From NCBI RefSeq assembly GCF_010993775.1, contig NZ_WOTO01000017.1, positions 1 through 64,000 of the forward strand: 64,000 nucleotides of DNA. The letters are read 5' to 3'. Position numbers and translations under genes: made by a program. Below, piece after piece: positions 1 to 9,989 of this stretch; position 1 is the stretch's first letter; each line of letters opens with the position of its first letter. Below the pieces are notes generated by a model. The model ran no database searches. It saw nothing but the letters and a program-made list of their open reading frames with translations, and was not told the DNA's origin. This DNA comes from Fodinicola feengrottensis (lineage in GTDB: Bacteria > Actinomycetota > Actinomycetes > Mycobacteriales > HKI-0501).

Positions 1-733
1 CAGCGCGGCACCCCGCCGGGATGGCGGCGGTCGTGTAGTCGACGGACTCCGGACGCCCAGCGGTGGCCTCGCGGACGGCACCGGTGAGCGCTCGCCGCCA
101 GTCCACGACCGGTTCGAGTACGCCGTCCGCCCAGCGGCGCCATCCCGCCGGCACCCGTCCACGCGCCCGTACGCTCGCCCGCACGGACTGAGCGGTCTGC
201 CGCCGGATGGTCGCCGCCTCCACCGCACCGACCCCTGGCCCGGTGGACTCCCACGGCGCCGGTTGCCCGTGCGCGCCGGAGCCGCAGTTCGGGGCGTCCG
301 GTGTCGGTGGGATGGACAGCACATACTCCTCGAACAGTTTCCCCGTCGGCAGCCCGAAAGTCGCTGGTTCGATCCGCCCGGCGGGCAGCGACAGGCCGTC
401 CGCGAGCAGGTCGTCGTTGATCTCGCAGTCCTGCGCGAGGTTCACCCGATGGTGGTCGCGTACGGTCAACCGGTCTGCTCGCCCATGGTGGTCGCGCAGC
501 AAGTGCGCAACCTCGTGGATCCACACGCCGACCAGCTCGGTCACCGATGTCTGTTCGACGAACGCCGGCGACACGTAACACCTCCAATGCTGGTCCACGC
601 CCATCGTCTGAATCGCCGTCGTCGGCACCACGGTCAGGCTGTAGAGGGCGGACGCCAGGTACGGCCGGTCGCTGCTCGCCCGGAACCGCGCGGCCAGCAG
701 TTTCACCCGGTCCAGCGGCACCTCACTGGACAT
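1..733 (-). CDS. vWA-associated (DUF2201-type) metallopeptidase, partial
   Basis: The open frame runs off the left edge, so only the N-terminal ~244 codons are present. A zinc-peptidase motif HEVAH sits near residues 73-77, inside a helix-like IHEVAHLLRDHH stretch. It is followed by DCEINDD near residues 102-108, which fits the N-terminal metallopeptidase-like domain of VWA-like (DUF2201) proteins. In that family a von Willebrand A domain follows, which would lie outside the window. The ATG overlaps the last 11 bp of the MoxR ATPase gene, so the two are translationally coupled. MoxR ATPases and vWA proteins typically work as a pair, with the ATPase remodelling a client held through the vWA MIDAS site. 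Family call is fairly confident; the client is unknown. Confidence 0.72.
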   Translation of the reverse strand, partial: MSSEVPLDRVKLLAARFRASSDRPYLASALYSLTVVPTTAIQTMGVDQHWRCYVSPAFVEQTSVTELVGVWIHEVAHLLRDHHGRADRLTVRDHHRVNLAQDCEINDDLLADGLSLPAGRIEPATFGLPTGKLFEEYVLSIPPTPDAPNCGSGAHGQPAPWESTGPGVGAVEAATIRRQTAQSVRASVRARGRVPAGWRRWADGVLEPVVDWRRALTGAVREATAGRPESVDYTTAAIPAGCRA

Positions 734-1907
734 GGGCGAGCAAGCCGGAGGCGCTGAGCAGGTCGACGAAAGCGTCGACGGCCGCCGGCACCGGCCACCC
801 CGGCTCCCGCATCCGGGCCAGGTCGAAGGCGGCCCGCGCGGCAACATCCGGTACGCCCGCGTCGACCGCCTTCGCCAGCACGGCCCAGCCAGCCTCCCAC
901 CGCGGCCGCGTCCGCTCGGCGTCGATCGCGGCCACCACCGCGGTGAGGAAGGCCAGCTGGCGGTCGCCTCGATCAGGCAACGCGAAAGCCTCCGGGTTGG
1001 CCAGGACCCGCTCCGGGTCGGGAAGGTCCAGCTCTTCGAGATACGTGGTCAGCTCCAGGCCAGGCCCGTCCCCGACCGCGCCAGTCAACGCGGTGCTGAG
1101 CGCGTCTCGGGACGTACCAGCGCACAAATGGAAGACCAGCAGCCGAAGGGCCATGTCCCACGTACGCGGCGAAGGCCACGCACCACCGCGGCTTTCGGCA
1201 TCCGACGGCAGCTGGTGGGCCAGTCCGGGCCGGGCGGTCAGGAAGCCAGCGATGACCCCGCGAGATCGGGCCAGCGCGCTCGGGGCGAGCGCGGCGTCGA
1301 TGGTCGGGACCGCGATGTGGGGCCAGGTCCCGGCCAGTCCGCGGGCGACTACCCGCGGGTTGTGCGTCCAATGCAGATGGACGAACCGATTGGCCAGCGG
1401 TGGGCTCAGATGCCATCCGTCGGCGGCGCTGGCCGGCGGGTTCGCGGCAGCCACGATCCGTACCGCCGCTGGCAGGGTCAGGCTGCCCACCCGACGCTCC
1501 AGGACGACGACACGCAGCAAGGCCGCCTGCACCGCCGGCGGCGCCGAGGACAGCTCATCGAAGAACAGCACGCCACGACCGTGCCGGGCGAGCCGCACCG
1601 CCCAGTCCGGCGGGGCCATCGGTACGCCGTGCGTGCCCGGGTCATCGCCGACGATCGGCAGGCCGGCGAAGTCGGACGGCTCGTGCACGCTGGCGATCAC
1701 CGTCTCCATCGGCACGCCCAGACCGGTCGCGAGCTGGCTTAACGTGGCCGACTTGCCAATGCCCGGCTCGCCCCACAGCAGCACCGGCAGGTTCGCCGCG
1801 ACGGCCAACGCCAGGGCCGCCGCACCGGCATCGACCGCCGGCTCGGTGCGAGTCGCACCGAGCGCGTCGATGAGCGCGTCGGCCGCGGCCAGCTGGTCCG
1901 CGCTCAC
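723..1907 (-). CDS. MoxR-family AAA+ ATPase
   Basis: A 394-residue protein with Walker A GEPGIGKS (about residues 46-53), Walker B VLFFDEL (113-119), a sensor-1-like AAANPP near 154-158 and an NR arginine-finger candidate near 173-174. This is the MoxR pattern of the AAA+ superfamily, cytoplasmic chaperone-like ATPases that act with vWA-domain partners. The start is GTG within a GTGA overlap with the ankyrin gene stop, and the 3' end overlaps the metallopeptidase start by 11 bp. That makes it the third gene of a tightly coupled four-gene unit. The frame is intact, unlike both upstream genes. Family assignment is secure; the biological role within the cassette is inferred only from context. 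Confidence 0.9.
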   Translation of the reverse strand: MSADQLAAADALIDALGATRTEPAVDAGAAALALAVAANLPVLLWGEPGIGKSATLSQLATGLGVPMETVIASVHEPSDFAGLPIVGDDPGTHGVPMAPPDWAVRLARHGRGVLFFDELSSAPPAVQAALLRVVVLERRVGSLTLPAAVRIVAAANPPASAADGWHLSPPLANRFVHLHWTHNPRVVARGLAGTWPHIAVPTIDAALAPSALARSRGVIAGFLTARPGLAHQLPSDAESRGGAWPSPRTWDMALRLLVFHLCAGTSRDALSTALTGAVGDGPGLELTTYLEELDLPDPERVLANPEAFALPDRGDRQLAFLTAVVAAIDAERTRPRWEAGWAVLAKAVDAGVPDVAARAAFDLARMREPGWPVPAAVDAFVDLLSASGLLAHVQ

Positions 1908-3564
1908 GCCCGCTTCCTGACGTACTCGACAGCGGCCATGAAGTCAGCGTTCTTGCTGATCTGACGGCTGGGCAGGACGCGGTCGAGGTAATCCAGGACA
2001 GAATATCGTTCGCGACCGTCAGGTGTGGGTTGGCACCGGCGTCGACGAGCGCGATGATCGCGGCCGGCGGCCAGCCCTCCGACACAGCCACCGCGAGTGG
2101 CGTCTGCAGCTCGCCGTCCCGAAGGTCCACGTCGAGACCCGCCGCCAGCAGCCGCGGCAGCAAAACGGCGTGATCGTACGTCCCGAGCATGTGCAACAGG
2201 GTCCGTCCACGGCCGTCGCACAGCTGCGGGGGCATGCCCGTGTCGAGCAGCTCGACCGCCGTACGTGTGCCGCCGTGCAGCATCCGCATCCACAGGCCTT
2301 GACGCTGGCGATGCAGTTCCTTGGGCAGCCGGCCAACGGGTGCGGTCCACGCTTGATCTACCGCGAAACAACCGCCCATCGGGCCACCGAGCGCCCGCAT
2401 CACCCGCTCGCGCTGGACCTCGGCATCGTCATGTTCGGCAATCCGCAACCGGCCGGAGTCTTGACCGACGAAATGCCAGTCAGTGCCGCAACGAACGCGG
2501 ATCGCTTCTTCTGGTGCTGGCTCGGCACCGGCCGGCGGCGCGGCCGGAAACAGCGCGTCTCGTACGAGCGGATGCAGCTCGCCAGCGGTCATCCGGCCCT
2601 GCCAGATCAAGTCCAGGTCGGGGAGCCGACGGATGAACTGTGAGGTTATCCGCGGGAGCTTGTCGAATGGGCTTTCGCGGCCCTCGTAGGGCTGGAACCG
2701 GGCCGTCACCGCGCCGGTAGCAGCCTCGACTTCCAGGCGGAAACGGGTCAGGTAGTCGAGCGTCAACGCCCAGCTGGACTCGCCGCGGTTCGCCGCCAGG
2801 CTGCGAACCTCCGCCACGATCGCGGTGGGGTCGACAGGAGCACCCATCAGCGTGAGATTGGGTTCCCGATGCCACCAGGGCGGCACCTTCCCAGCCTTGA
2901 AGGCCATAGTCAACGCGATGCCCGCCGCTTCCCAAGCAGCCTGGTCCTCACCGCGCTCGAGATGAGCCAGGACGCGTTCCGTACGAGCCGCTATGTCGTC
3001 GCCGGCTCCCCATTGCCGTACCGGCAGCGGGGTGCCGTCCGGGGCGAACCGAGGCAACCGATCGTTCGACCCGCCGACGACCGTCCGCAGCTCGGCCGCC
3101 GCGCGTACGTCCCATCGATGCGCGGCGACGTGGATCGCGTGGTTGCGCAGCTCCTTGTTCAGCACGATGTCGAGCACGAGCCGCTGAGTACCCAGCACGC
3201 TTTTCGGAGTCCGTACGACCAGCAGTGGTGTCGTCCTCTTGATGGGCACAGCGGCCGGCCACAACACGAGCTGGGCATCGGTCAGCACCGTGGTGTAGCC
3301 GCCCATCGCGCGGGGCAGGTGCCAACGCAGCAGGTCGGGTGCGAAGGAACGCAGGTCCGCCGCCAGCCGCTCGGCCTGCCGCACGCCGAACCGGGTCCGC
3401 AGGTCGCCGGGGTGGAAAGCAACGTCCACCCGACCGGCTGCACAGGTCGCCTGCCAGTCACCCTCGTACCGGGCCAGAGTGCATTCGTCAATCATCTGCC
3501 GCGGCACGGCGTACCGCCGGATCCGCCGCCACGCCTTCAGCTCCGAAGGGTCCTCATTGCTCAC
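1904..3564 (-). CDS. Ankyrin-repeat protein of the MoxR cassette (frame break near 2000)
   Basis: About 550 residues. The N-terminal ~430 residues match no family I can name; they are rich in Trp and Arg and look like a globular effector or adaptor domain. The C-terminal ~120 residues carry ankyrin-type repeats (GRTLLHMLGTYDHAVLLPRLL, then LQTPLAVAVSEG and LVDAGANPH). The frame breaks near 1990-2005, and the final segment LDYLDRVLPS...EYVRKRA continues in another frame to the stop at 1904, which overlaps the GTG of the ATPase. The ATG at 3564 overlaps the LRR gene stop (ATGA). The break is most likely a 1-base sequence error. Ankyrin repeats suggest a protein-binding role, possibly presenting a partner to the MoxR/vWA machine. 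Confidence 0.65.
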
Positions 3565-4704
3565 CGGTAAGCACTCGCGATCGCACCAATGTCCTCGTGC
3601 GGCGGCTCAACCGGCCCACAAGCGGCGGTGAGCGCCCGCTTGATCCGCCTCGGTACATCTCCGAGCAGCCCGAGATAGGTCAGATTGGTGCCGGCTTCGA
3701 CCGCCGCGAGCAGCAATCTCGCGCCCACTCCGGTGATCCCGGACCGCCGCAGGTCCAACCGGCGCAGCTCGCTGCCCGGCAACGCGGCCGCGAAAACCGC
3801 CGCTCCCTCGTCACCGACCACATTGGACACCGCGCCCAGCGGCCGCTCGGACAGCCGAGGCCCCCAGGTCCAGGGTCCGCCAGCGACCCATGTTCGCGGC
3901 CAGCGCTCGTACTCCGTCAATGCGGATGTTGTTGCCACCCAGGCCAAAAGTCATCTGGTACGGCTCAGCGGCCGCGGCCAGCTGAGCGGTCCCGTCGTCG
4001 CCGAGGTGGTTCGCGGCCAGATAAATCTCACGCACGCCACCGTCCCGGATAATTCGTACCAGCATCGGCACCGCGTCAGGTCGCAGCCCGTTGCCGCCCA
4101 GAAACAGCCGCTCGAGGCGCAGCGGCCGCTCGGCCAGCGTTGTCGCGAGCGCGTCCAGCCCGGCCAGCCCCAAGCCGGTGTTGACCAGGTCCAGCGTCCG
4201 GATCGCGGTATTTTCCCGCAACGCCTGGGACAACCGAACCACCCCGGCGTCGCCGATCGGATTTCGCTTGAGCCACAACGCCCGTACGGTCCGGTCGGTG
4301 GCCACTCGGTCGGCGAGAGCCGCCAACCCGTCGGCGTCGATCCGGTTGCACCCCAGGTAGACCGTCCGGATCTGGTGCCCTGGAGTCAGGCCTTCAGCGA
4401 CCGCGGCCGCCCCGGCCGCGCCCAATCCGTTCGTCCCCAACAGCAGGTGTACGGCATGCGGTGAGCGTACGGCGGCCTGCACCACGCGCTTGACCTGAAC
4501 CGACCCGATCCCCTGTTTGCACAGGTCAACGCGTCCGTCAGGGCGTACCAAACCGCGATCGAAGCGCTCCACCTCGGTGACTGGCTGTCCGTTCGCGAGC
4601 CGGTCCAGCAGTGCGTCGAAGTCGGCGGGATCGGCGAGCCCGACCTCCGGATGAGTGATTGCCGGACAGCGTACGGGCATGCCGGGCGGCGCGTCGTCCG
4701 TCAA
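3561..4704 (-). CDS. Leucine-rich repeat (ribonuclease-inhibitor type) protein (frame break near 3870)
   Basis: About 380 residues. After an N-terminal ~70-residue segment there are successive RNI-type repeats such as VHLLLGTNGLGAAGAAAVAE, TVYLGCNRIDADGLAALAD, ALWLKRNPIGDAGVVRLSQ and TLDLVNTGLGLAGLDALAT, giving an alternating strand/helix horseshoe. The reading frame shifts near 3860-3880 and the repeats resume (AVSNVVGDEGAAVFAAAL, RRLDLRRSGITGVGARLL) to the stop at 3561. The stop overlaps the ankyrin gene start by 4 bp, so this is the first gene of the cassette. LRR and ankyrin proteins both offer protein-recognition surfaces; pairing them with MoxR and a metallopeptidase suggests recognition coupled to ATP-driven remodelling. 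No signal peptide is seen, so it is probably cytoplasmic. Confidence 0.7.
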
Positions 4705-4728
4705 GCCGCCTCCTCGTCAGGTGTGGGG

Positions 4729-4801
4729 CGAAGCCGGCCGGATTCGAACCGGCGTCCTCCTGCTCGCAGACAAGGCGCGACGACCTCTGCGCTACGACTC
4801 C
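4729..4801 (-). tRNA. tRNA-like gene with defective anticodon arm
   Basis: The minus strand folds as a tRNA. The acceptor arms are GGAGTCG and CGGCTTC (7 pairs, some G-U). Position 8-9 is TA. The D-stem is GCGC/GCGC with GG in the loop, and the T-arm GCCGG-TTCGAAT-CCGGC is perfect. The anticodon stem CTTGT/GCAGG pairs with two G-U wobbles but encloses only six bases (CTGCGA), and no base fits position 26. An anticodon therefore cannot be assigned with confidence; U33 followed by GCG is one reading. CCA is not encoded in register. It is either a real tRNA with 1-2 bases lost to sequence error, or a decayed or specialised tRNA-like RNA. Confidence 0.55.
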
Positions 4802-4896
4802 GCCGCCGGCGAGCCTATGCGACGCCTCCGGCCAGCGTCCCGGAAATTCGGGCAGCCGTACGGGCAAGATCCACTAAAGCTGGGACACTTTTCGGC

Positions 4897-5553
4897 ATGG
4901 ACGAGGCGGAAATCAGGTCCCTTACGACAACCCACGACTGGGCGAGCGCGGTGGACCTCGCCCATCTCAAGGGGATCCGCGAGGACCCGCGCACCTTCGC
5001 TCCCGGCGGCGTTCGGCACCTCGTGCTGGAGGTCGTCGCTTACGCCGCCGACGAGGCCGAACACACCGGCCGCGGACAATGCGTGGTCACCCTGCATCCG
5101 GACGGCTCGGTATCCGTCGCCGACGACGGGAGAGGCACCGACACTCGCCTCGACGACCACGGACGGGCCATCAGAAAGCCCGTGATGGCAACAAAAGATC
5201 TCCGTTTCTTCGATTTCCCCGAGGCACCGCCGCTGCCCGACGGCGAACCGCGTCGTGGCATGTCCGTCGTCGCGGCGCTCAGCGACTGGCTCGTACACAC
5301 CAACCGCCGCGAGGGTGGCGCGTGGACGCAGCGGTACGAGCAGGGTGTGCCGGTCACCGAGTTGGTCCCGATCGAACCGGACGGGACGACCGGCACGACC
5401 GTACGGTTCCGCCCGGACAGCGCCCTGAGCGCCCCGCCGGTCGACGACCTGGCCCGCCTGACCACCGCGTGGCCATCGTTGTCAGTGCGGATCCAGGACC
5501 ATCGACCGGGCCCCCACGTGGCCGTAACAGCCTCTGTCCAGAAACCTCACTAG
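4897..5553 (+). CDS. Stand-alone degenerate GyrB-type GHKL ATPase domain protein
   Basis: 218 residues that align by eye with the N-terminal ATPase domain of GyrB/ParE and then stop, without transducer or TOPRIM domains. EVVAYAADEA (about 45-54) corresponds to the gyrase EVVDNSIDEA motif, but the Mg-binding Asn is replaced by Tyr. VADDGRGTD (74-82) corresponds to the ATP-lid base motif. The GLHGVGASVVNALS segment is reduced to PRRGMSVVAALS (119-129), so the glycine-rich lid is missing. The tail QGVPVTELVPI...TGTTVRFRPD keeps gyrase character. ATP hydrolysis is therefore doubtful. It lies just downstream of and divergent from the tRNA-like gene. Function unknown; a gyrase-interacting or regulatory role would be a guess. 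Confidence 0.75.
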   Translation: MDEAEIRSLTTTHDWASAVDLAHLKGIREDPRTFAPGGVRHLVLEVVAYAADEAEHTGRGQCVVTLHPDGSVSVADDGRGTDTRLDDHGRAIRKPVMATKDLRFFDFPEAPPLPDGEPRRGMSVVAALSDWLVHTNRREGGAWTQRYEQGVPVTELVPIEPDGTTGTTVRFRPDSALSAPPVDDLARLTTAWPSLSVRIQDHRPGPHVAVTASVQKPH

Positions 5554-5639
5554 CCACTGGGAGCAGTAGCCGTCGTGTGTCGATAGCGTATTGTACCTAC
5601 TAGTACGTACGGAGTGACAAAGGAAGGGATTCGAACGAC

Positions 5640-6028
5640 ATGCCCTTGGTTCGCATTGATGCACTACACGCCGACAATGACCGGCTCGACGCGATCGGCC
5701 GTGCCGTACATGAGGCCCTGGTCGAGACGATCGGCTTCCCGCCCAATGACCGGTTCCAGATCCTGACCAGCCACAACGGGACCGACAGCACGCTGCGCTA
5801 TGACGACTACCTCGGCATCCACCGCGACGACGGAATCGTCTATGTCGCGATCACGATGCGATCGGGACGTACGGCCAGCCAGAAGCAGGCCCTCTACCGG
5901 CGCATCGCCGAACTGGCGGAGGAGTACGCGGAAACCGAACCACGGAATGTCTTCGTCACCCTCACCGAAAACGAGTCCATCGACTGGTCCTTCGGCCACG
6001 GCATAGCCCCAGTACGCCTCACCCTGAG
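5640..6028 (+). CDS. Tautomerase-family enzyme (MSAD-like), C-terminal 1-bp slip
   Basis: The protein begins MPLVRIDAL; Pro2 becomes the N-terminal catalytic base of the tautomerase superfamily after Met removal. Length (~129 residues) and the C-terminal block (FVTLTENESIDWSFGHGIA) match the malonate-semialdehyde-decarboxylase/4-OT-like family. In those proteins the end is normally WSFGxGxAQYA. As given, the frame runs on to 6113 with an unrelated tail. Removing one C from the CCCC at 6008-6011 restores QYASP and a stop at 6026-6028, so a homopolymer error is likely. Substrate unknown. No operon partner; argG converges from the other side. Confidence 0.8.
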
Positions 6029-6138
6029 CGGCACCACTTCCTTGCTGGCACGCACTATCGATGTCGTTGATCATGGAAGAATCAGGCACTTTTTTCGAGA
6101 AAATGCTGGATAGCTCCATGACCAACAACGAAGACACG

Positions 6139-7592
<1,454 letters not shown>

Positions 7593-7613
7593 GGGAATTA
7601 TTATGCACATCGC

Positions 7614-7627
7614 TGCATGACCATGCA
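7614..7627 (-). promoter_or_regulatory. ARG box (ArgR operator) upstream of argG
   Basis: TGCATGACCATGCA is an interrupted palindrome matching the ArgR/AhrC half-site pattern (TGNAT-N4-ATNCA) used in actinobacteria. It sits 22 bp before the argG start, overlapping where polymerase would bind. A second weaker TATGCA half-site at 7602-7607 lies between it and the start codon. Arginine-dependent repression of argG is the expected effect. Confidence 0.7.
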
Positions 7628-7654
7628 ACAGCGATCTAACGGCGGACCGGCCCG

Positions 7655-7993
7655 TCAAGGGGGGGCGAAGACAGTGCTAGCCAGGGCGACGTGGACCGCG
7701 GTGCCGGCCAAGATGGACAGCAAGACGTTGCGTCGCCACAGGTGCAGCGCCACCGTCACGGCGAGCGCCAGCACCGTCGGCCACGCCTTGCCAGGCACGT
7801 ACGGGCTGAACGCACGCAGGGTGTACGTGGCGAGGATGACCATCACGCCCATCGGCATCGCGGTGTTCAGATAGGCGATCAGGGGGGGGCTGGAGCGGAG
7901 CGGGCTGAGCACCACGAAAGGCACGGCTCGCAGCGTCCACGTGACGATCACCGCGATGGCGACCGCCGCGATCAGGTAGCCGGCGTCAGGCAT
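7655..7993 (-). CDS. azlD: AzlD-type branched-chain amino-acid exporter small subunit
   Basis: 112 residues with about four hydrophobic segments ([71 protein letters not shown]) and the AzlD-typical TRAVPF and MPMGVM motifs. The ATG at 7993 overlaps the azlC stop by 8 bp, so the pair is translationally coupled. AzlC/AzlD together export branched-chain amino acids across the inner membrane. Regulated probably by the divergent Lrp-type gene. Confidence 0.85.
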   Translation of the reverse strand: MPDAGYLIAAVAIAVIVTWTLRAVPFVVLSPLRSSPPLIAYLNTAMPMGVMVILATYTLRAFSPYVPGKAWPTVLALAVTVALHLWRRNVLLSILAGTAVHVALASTVFAPP

Positions 7994-8696
7994 GCTCGGG
8001 CTTCTTCCGTACGAGGGCATATCGAGTCAGCAGGGCGCCGGTGAACAGGACGAAGGCGACCAGCAACAACTGGCCGGGAAAGACACATCGCGCGATGAGG
8101 GCGCATCCGGCGGCGAGGACCGCGGTGCGGATGTCCCGCCGGGCGCGCAAGGCGTCGATCGCGAGCACAGTGAACAGGGCGGTGACCGCGAAGTCCAAGC
8201 CGGTGACGCTGGCCGGGATCACCGAGCCAAGCAGGGCACCGGTGGTGGCACCGCCGGCCCAGTAGAGGTGGATGAACACCTGGAGCCACAGGATGCGGCG
8301 TCGGGCGAACCGCTGGGCGGCCGCGCTGGCGGTCACCGCGTACGCCTCGTCAGACAACGCGAAAGTGCTGTAAGCCTTCGCCAGCGGGCCGTGCACCCGG
8401 TGCAGCGGGAAGGACAGGGAATAGAAGATATGCCGGAAATTCACCAGAAAAGCGGTCACTGCGATCGACGCGAGCGGCGCGGTGGCCAGCACCAATCCCA
8501 GCAGAAGGAACTCCAGCGAACCGGCATAAATGAAGCCCGAGAAGACGCTCGCCCACCACCAGCGCAGGCCGGAATGGACGACCAGCACCCCGAACGCCAC
8601 TCCCATCGGGAAGGCGCCAAGCCCAACCGATCCGGAGTCCTTGAGCGCCAGCGCGAGGTCGTTCGTACGAGAGCTTTCAGATGGTGATGTTGGCAC
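7986..8696 (-). CDS. azlC: AzlC-type branched-chain amino-acid exporter large subunit
   Basis: 236 residues with several membrane segments. Family-typical blocks are GAFPMGVAFGVLVVHSGL, FIYAGSLEFLLLGL and TAFLVNFRHIFYSLSFP. AzlC is the main membrane subunit of the branched-chain amino-acid efflux permease, first characterised through azaleucine resistance. It is the first gene of a two-gene operon with azlD and is transcribed away from an Lrp/AsnC regulator; the 62-bp divergent region contains an AT-rich palindrome. The frame is intact. The start chosen is ATG at 8696; the next in-frame starts would remove conserved N-terminal residues. Confidence 0.88.
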   Translation of the reverse strand: MPTSPSESSRTNDLALALKDSGSVGLGAFPMGVAFGVLVVHSGLRWWWASVFSGFIYAGSLEFLLLGLVLATAPLASIAVTAFLVNFRHIFYSLSFPLHRVHGPLAKAYSTFALSDEAYAVTASAAAQRFARRRILWLQVFIHLYWAGGATTGALLGSVIPASVTGLDFAVTALFTVLAIDALRARRDIRTAVLAAGCALIARCVFPGQLLLVAFVLFTGALLTRYALVRKKPEHA

Positions 8697-8723
8697 ATCG
8701 TAATTCTAGAGAATTTTCCGCCT

Positions 8724-8740
8724 TATTTGGTTTCGAAATA
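8724..8740. promoter_or_regulatory. Candidate Lrp operator between azlCD and lrp
   Basis: TATTTGGTTTCGAAATA has inverted TATTT/AAATA arms, an AT-rich dyad like those bound by Lrp/AsnC regulators, unusual in this GC-rich DNA. It is centred between the divergent azlC and lrp genes. A TAGAAT -10-like box (8747-8752) stands 6 bp before the lrp ATG, with no Shine-Dalgarno sequence, consistent with a leaderless lrp mRNA. Confidence 0.5.
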
Positions 8741-8758
8741 TGACCGTAGAATGGACGA

Positions 8759-9215
8759 ATGAGCAATGAACGGGCACTCGACGAGATCGATCGTGATATT
8801 TTGTTTCACCTCAGTCTGGACGGCCGGCTGACCAACGTCGAGTTGGCCAAGCGCGTCGGTCTCACTCCCCCACCGTGTTTGCGGCGGGTCAAGCGGCTCG
8901 AGGAGACCGGGGTCATCACCGGCTACCGGGCTCGCATCAACCCGACGGCGGCCGGCCGGGCGTTGGAGGTTATCGTCTCCATCGAGGTCTCGGTCAGCGA
9001 CCTGAAGACGCTGGGGCCTGGAAAAGACCATTGCCGGGTACGACGAGGTCGTCGACTTCCGGCGAATGTTCGGCACTCCGGACTACTACCTGCGCGTGCT
9101 GGTCGCGGACTATGCCGCGTACGAGGCCTTCCAGACCGGCAAAATCATCGGCATTCCTGGCGTCGCCCGCGTCATTTCACAGCCCACCATGAAGAAAATC
9201 AAGGTCATAGACTGA
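8759..9215 (+). CDS. Lrp/AsnC-family regulator (frame break near 9015)
   Basis: About 151 residues. The N-terminal AsnC-type helix-turn-helix is clear: LDEIDRDILFHLSLDGRLTN, then ELAKRVGLTPPPCLRRVKRL with an EETGVITGYRARINP wing. After SVSDLKT the frame shifts near 9015. The RAM ligand-binding domain resumes as TIAGYDEVVDFRRMFGTPDY...GIPGVARVISQPTMKKIKVID, ending at 9215. One lost or gained base repairs it. Divergent placement next to azlCD indicates it is the local regulator of branched-chain amino-acid export, as for AzlB-type Lrp proteins. Confidence 0.87.
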
Positions 9216-9235
9216 CCGCCGCCTCGACTCGTACG

Positions 9236-9850
9236 TCAGGCTGGCGCTTGCCGGTCGAGGTACGCGTCGATGGCCGCGGCGAGCGCTACCACGGTATGCA
9301 ATCGCTGCTCAACCCTCGGGTCGTTGAAATCTGGCATGTGGACGACCAGAGTCTCGTAATAGACCGAAATCCAGGTGTCGAGAAGATTCGAAAGCACATT
9401 CTGCACGCCCAGGTCGGCGAAAAGCTCGAGGAGCGGGATCTCGCTGGTCAGTACGGAGAAATGTTCGACGATGGTGGGAGGCGGCACGATCGGCACCGGG
9501 AACAGCCGGTTCGCCACCAGCTTCCCGGTGCCGGCCGAGTGCCGCAACGACACTCGGACGCCGAGAAACAGCTCGGTGTGGCCGGCGTTGAGAGCACTGT
9601 CGAGCAGGGTATACGACCGATGGTAGCCCTTCAGTTGAGCGAGCTGGATCACCGAGACACCCGCCCCGTCCACCGTTCCGCGCCATTCGTCGGACTTCAC
9701 CACCACCCCCGGCCACTGACCAGACGGATCGGGCGGCCCGTACCAGAGATAGCCGGCCCAGCGGGAAAACTCGGCGAGATCGGCCGGCACCGGCTGGAAT
9801 CCCATCCGTTGGGTGACCTGCCAAAACGGCACAGTGGGCGGCCAACTCAC
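9236..9850 (-). CDS. Hypothetical protein, 204 residues
   Basis: No family recognised. The start is set by a strong AGGAGG seven bases before the GTG at 9850 (protein MSWPPTVPFWQVTQRMGF...), although the frame stays open upstream. The middle contains PPPTIVEHFSVLTSEIPLLELFADLGVQNVLSNLLDTW and the end AAAIDAYLDRQAPA. There is no signal peptide or membrane segment, so it is probably a cytoplasmic alpha/beta protein. It converges on the lrp gene and is divergent from corA 140 bp away. Confidence 0.6.
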   Translation of the reverse strand: MSWPPTVPFWQVTQRMGFQPVPADLAEFSRWAGYLWYGPPDPSGQWPGVVVKSDEWRGTVDGAGVSVIQLAQLKGYHRSYTLLDSALNAGHTELFLGVRVSLRHSAGTGKLVANRLFPVPIVPPPTIVEHFSVLTSEIPLLELFADLGVQNVLSNLLDTWISVYYETLVVHMPDFNDPRVEQRLHTVVALAAAIDAYLDRQAPA

Positions 9851-9989
9851 CGAAGGACCTCCTGCGTTCGACAGTGCCGGACAATCTTTCGGCATCGTAC
9901 CGATCCGACGTCTTCCCTCGCCCCATCGATACGACGACCTGCCCCAACGCGCACGGCCGGGCGGTGGTCGCGTGAGGCACACTGGGGAG

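Noticed and set aside
4651..5553. Extended start for the GyrB-like protein
   Set aside because: The upstream extension translates through the tRNA-like gene; ATG 4897 gives the domain without it.
4729..5640. Genomic island or integrative element at the tRNA-like gene
   Set aside because: No integrase, direct repeat of the tRNA 3' end or transposase was seen on either side.
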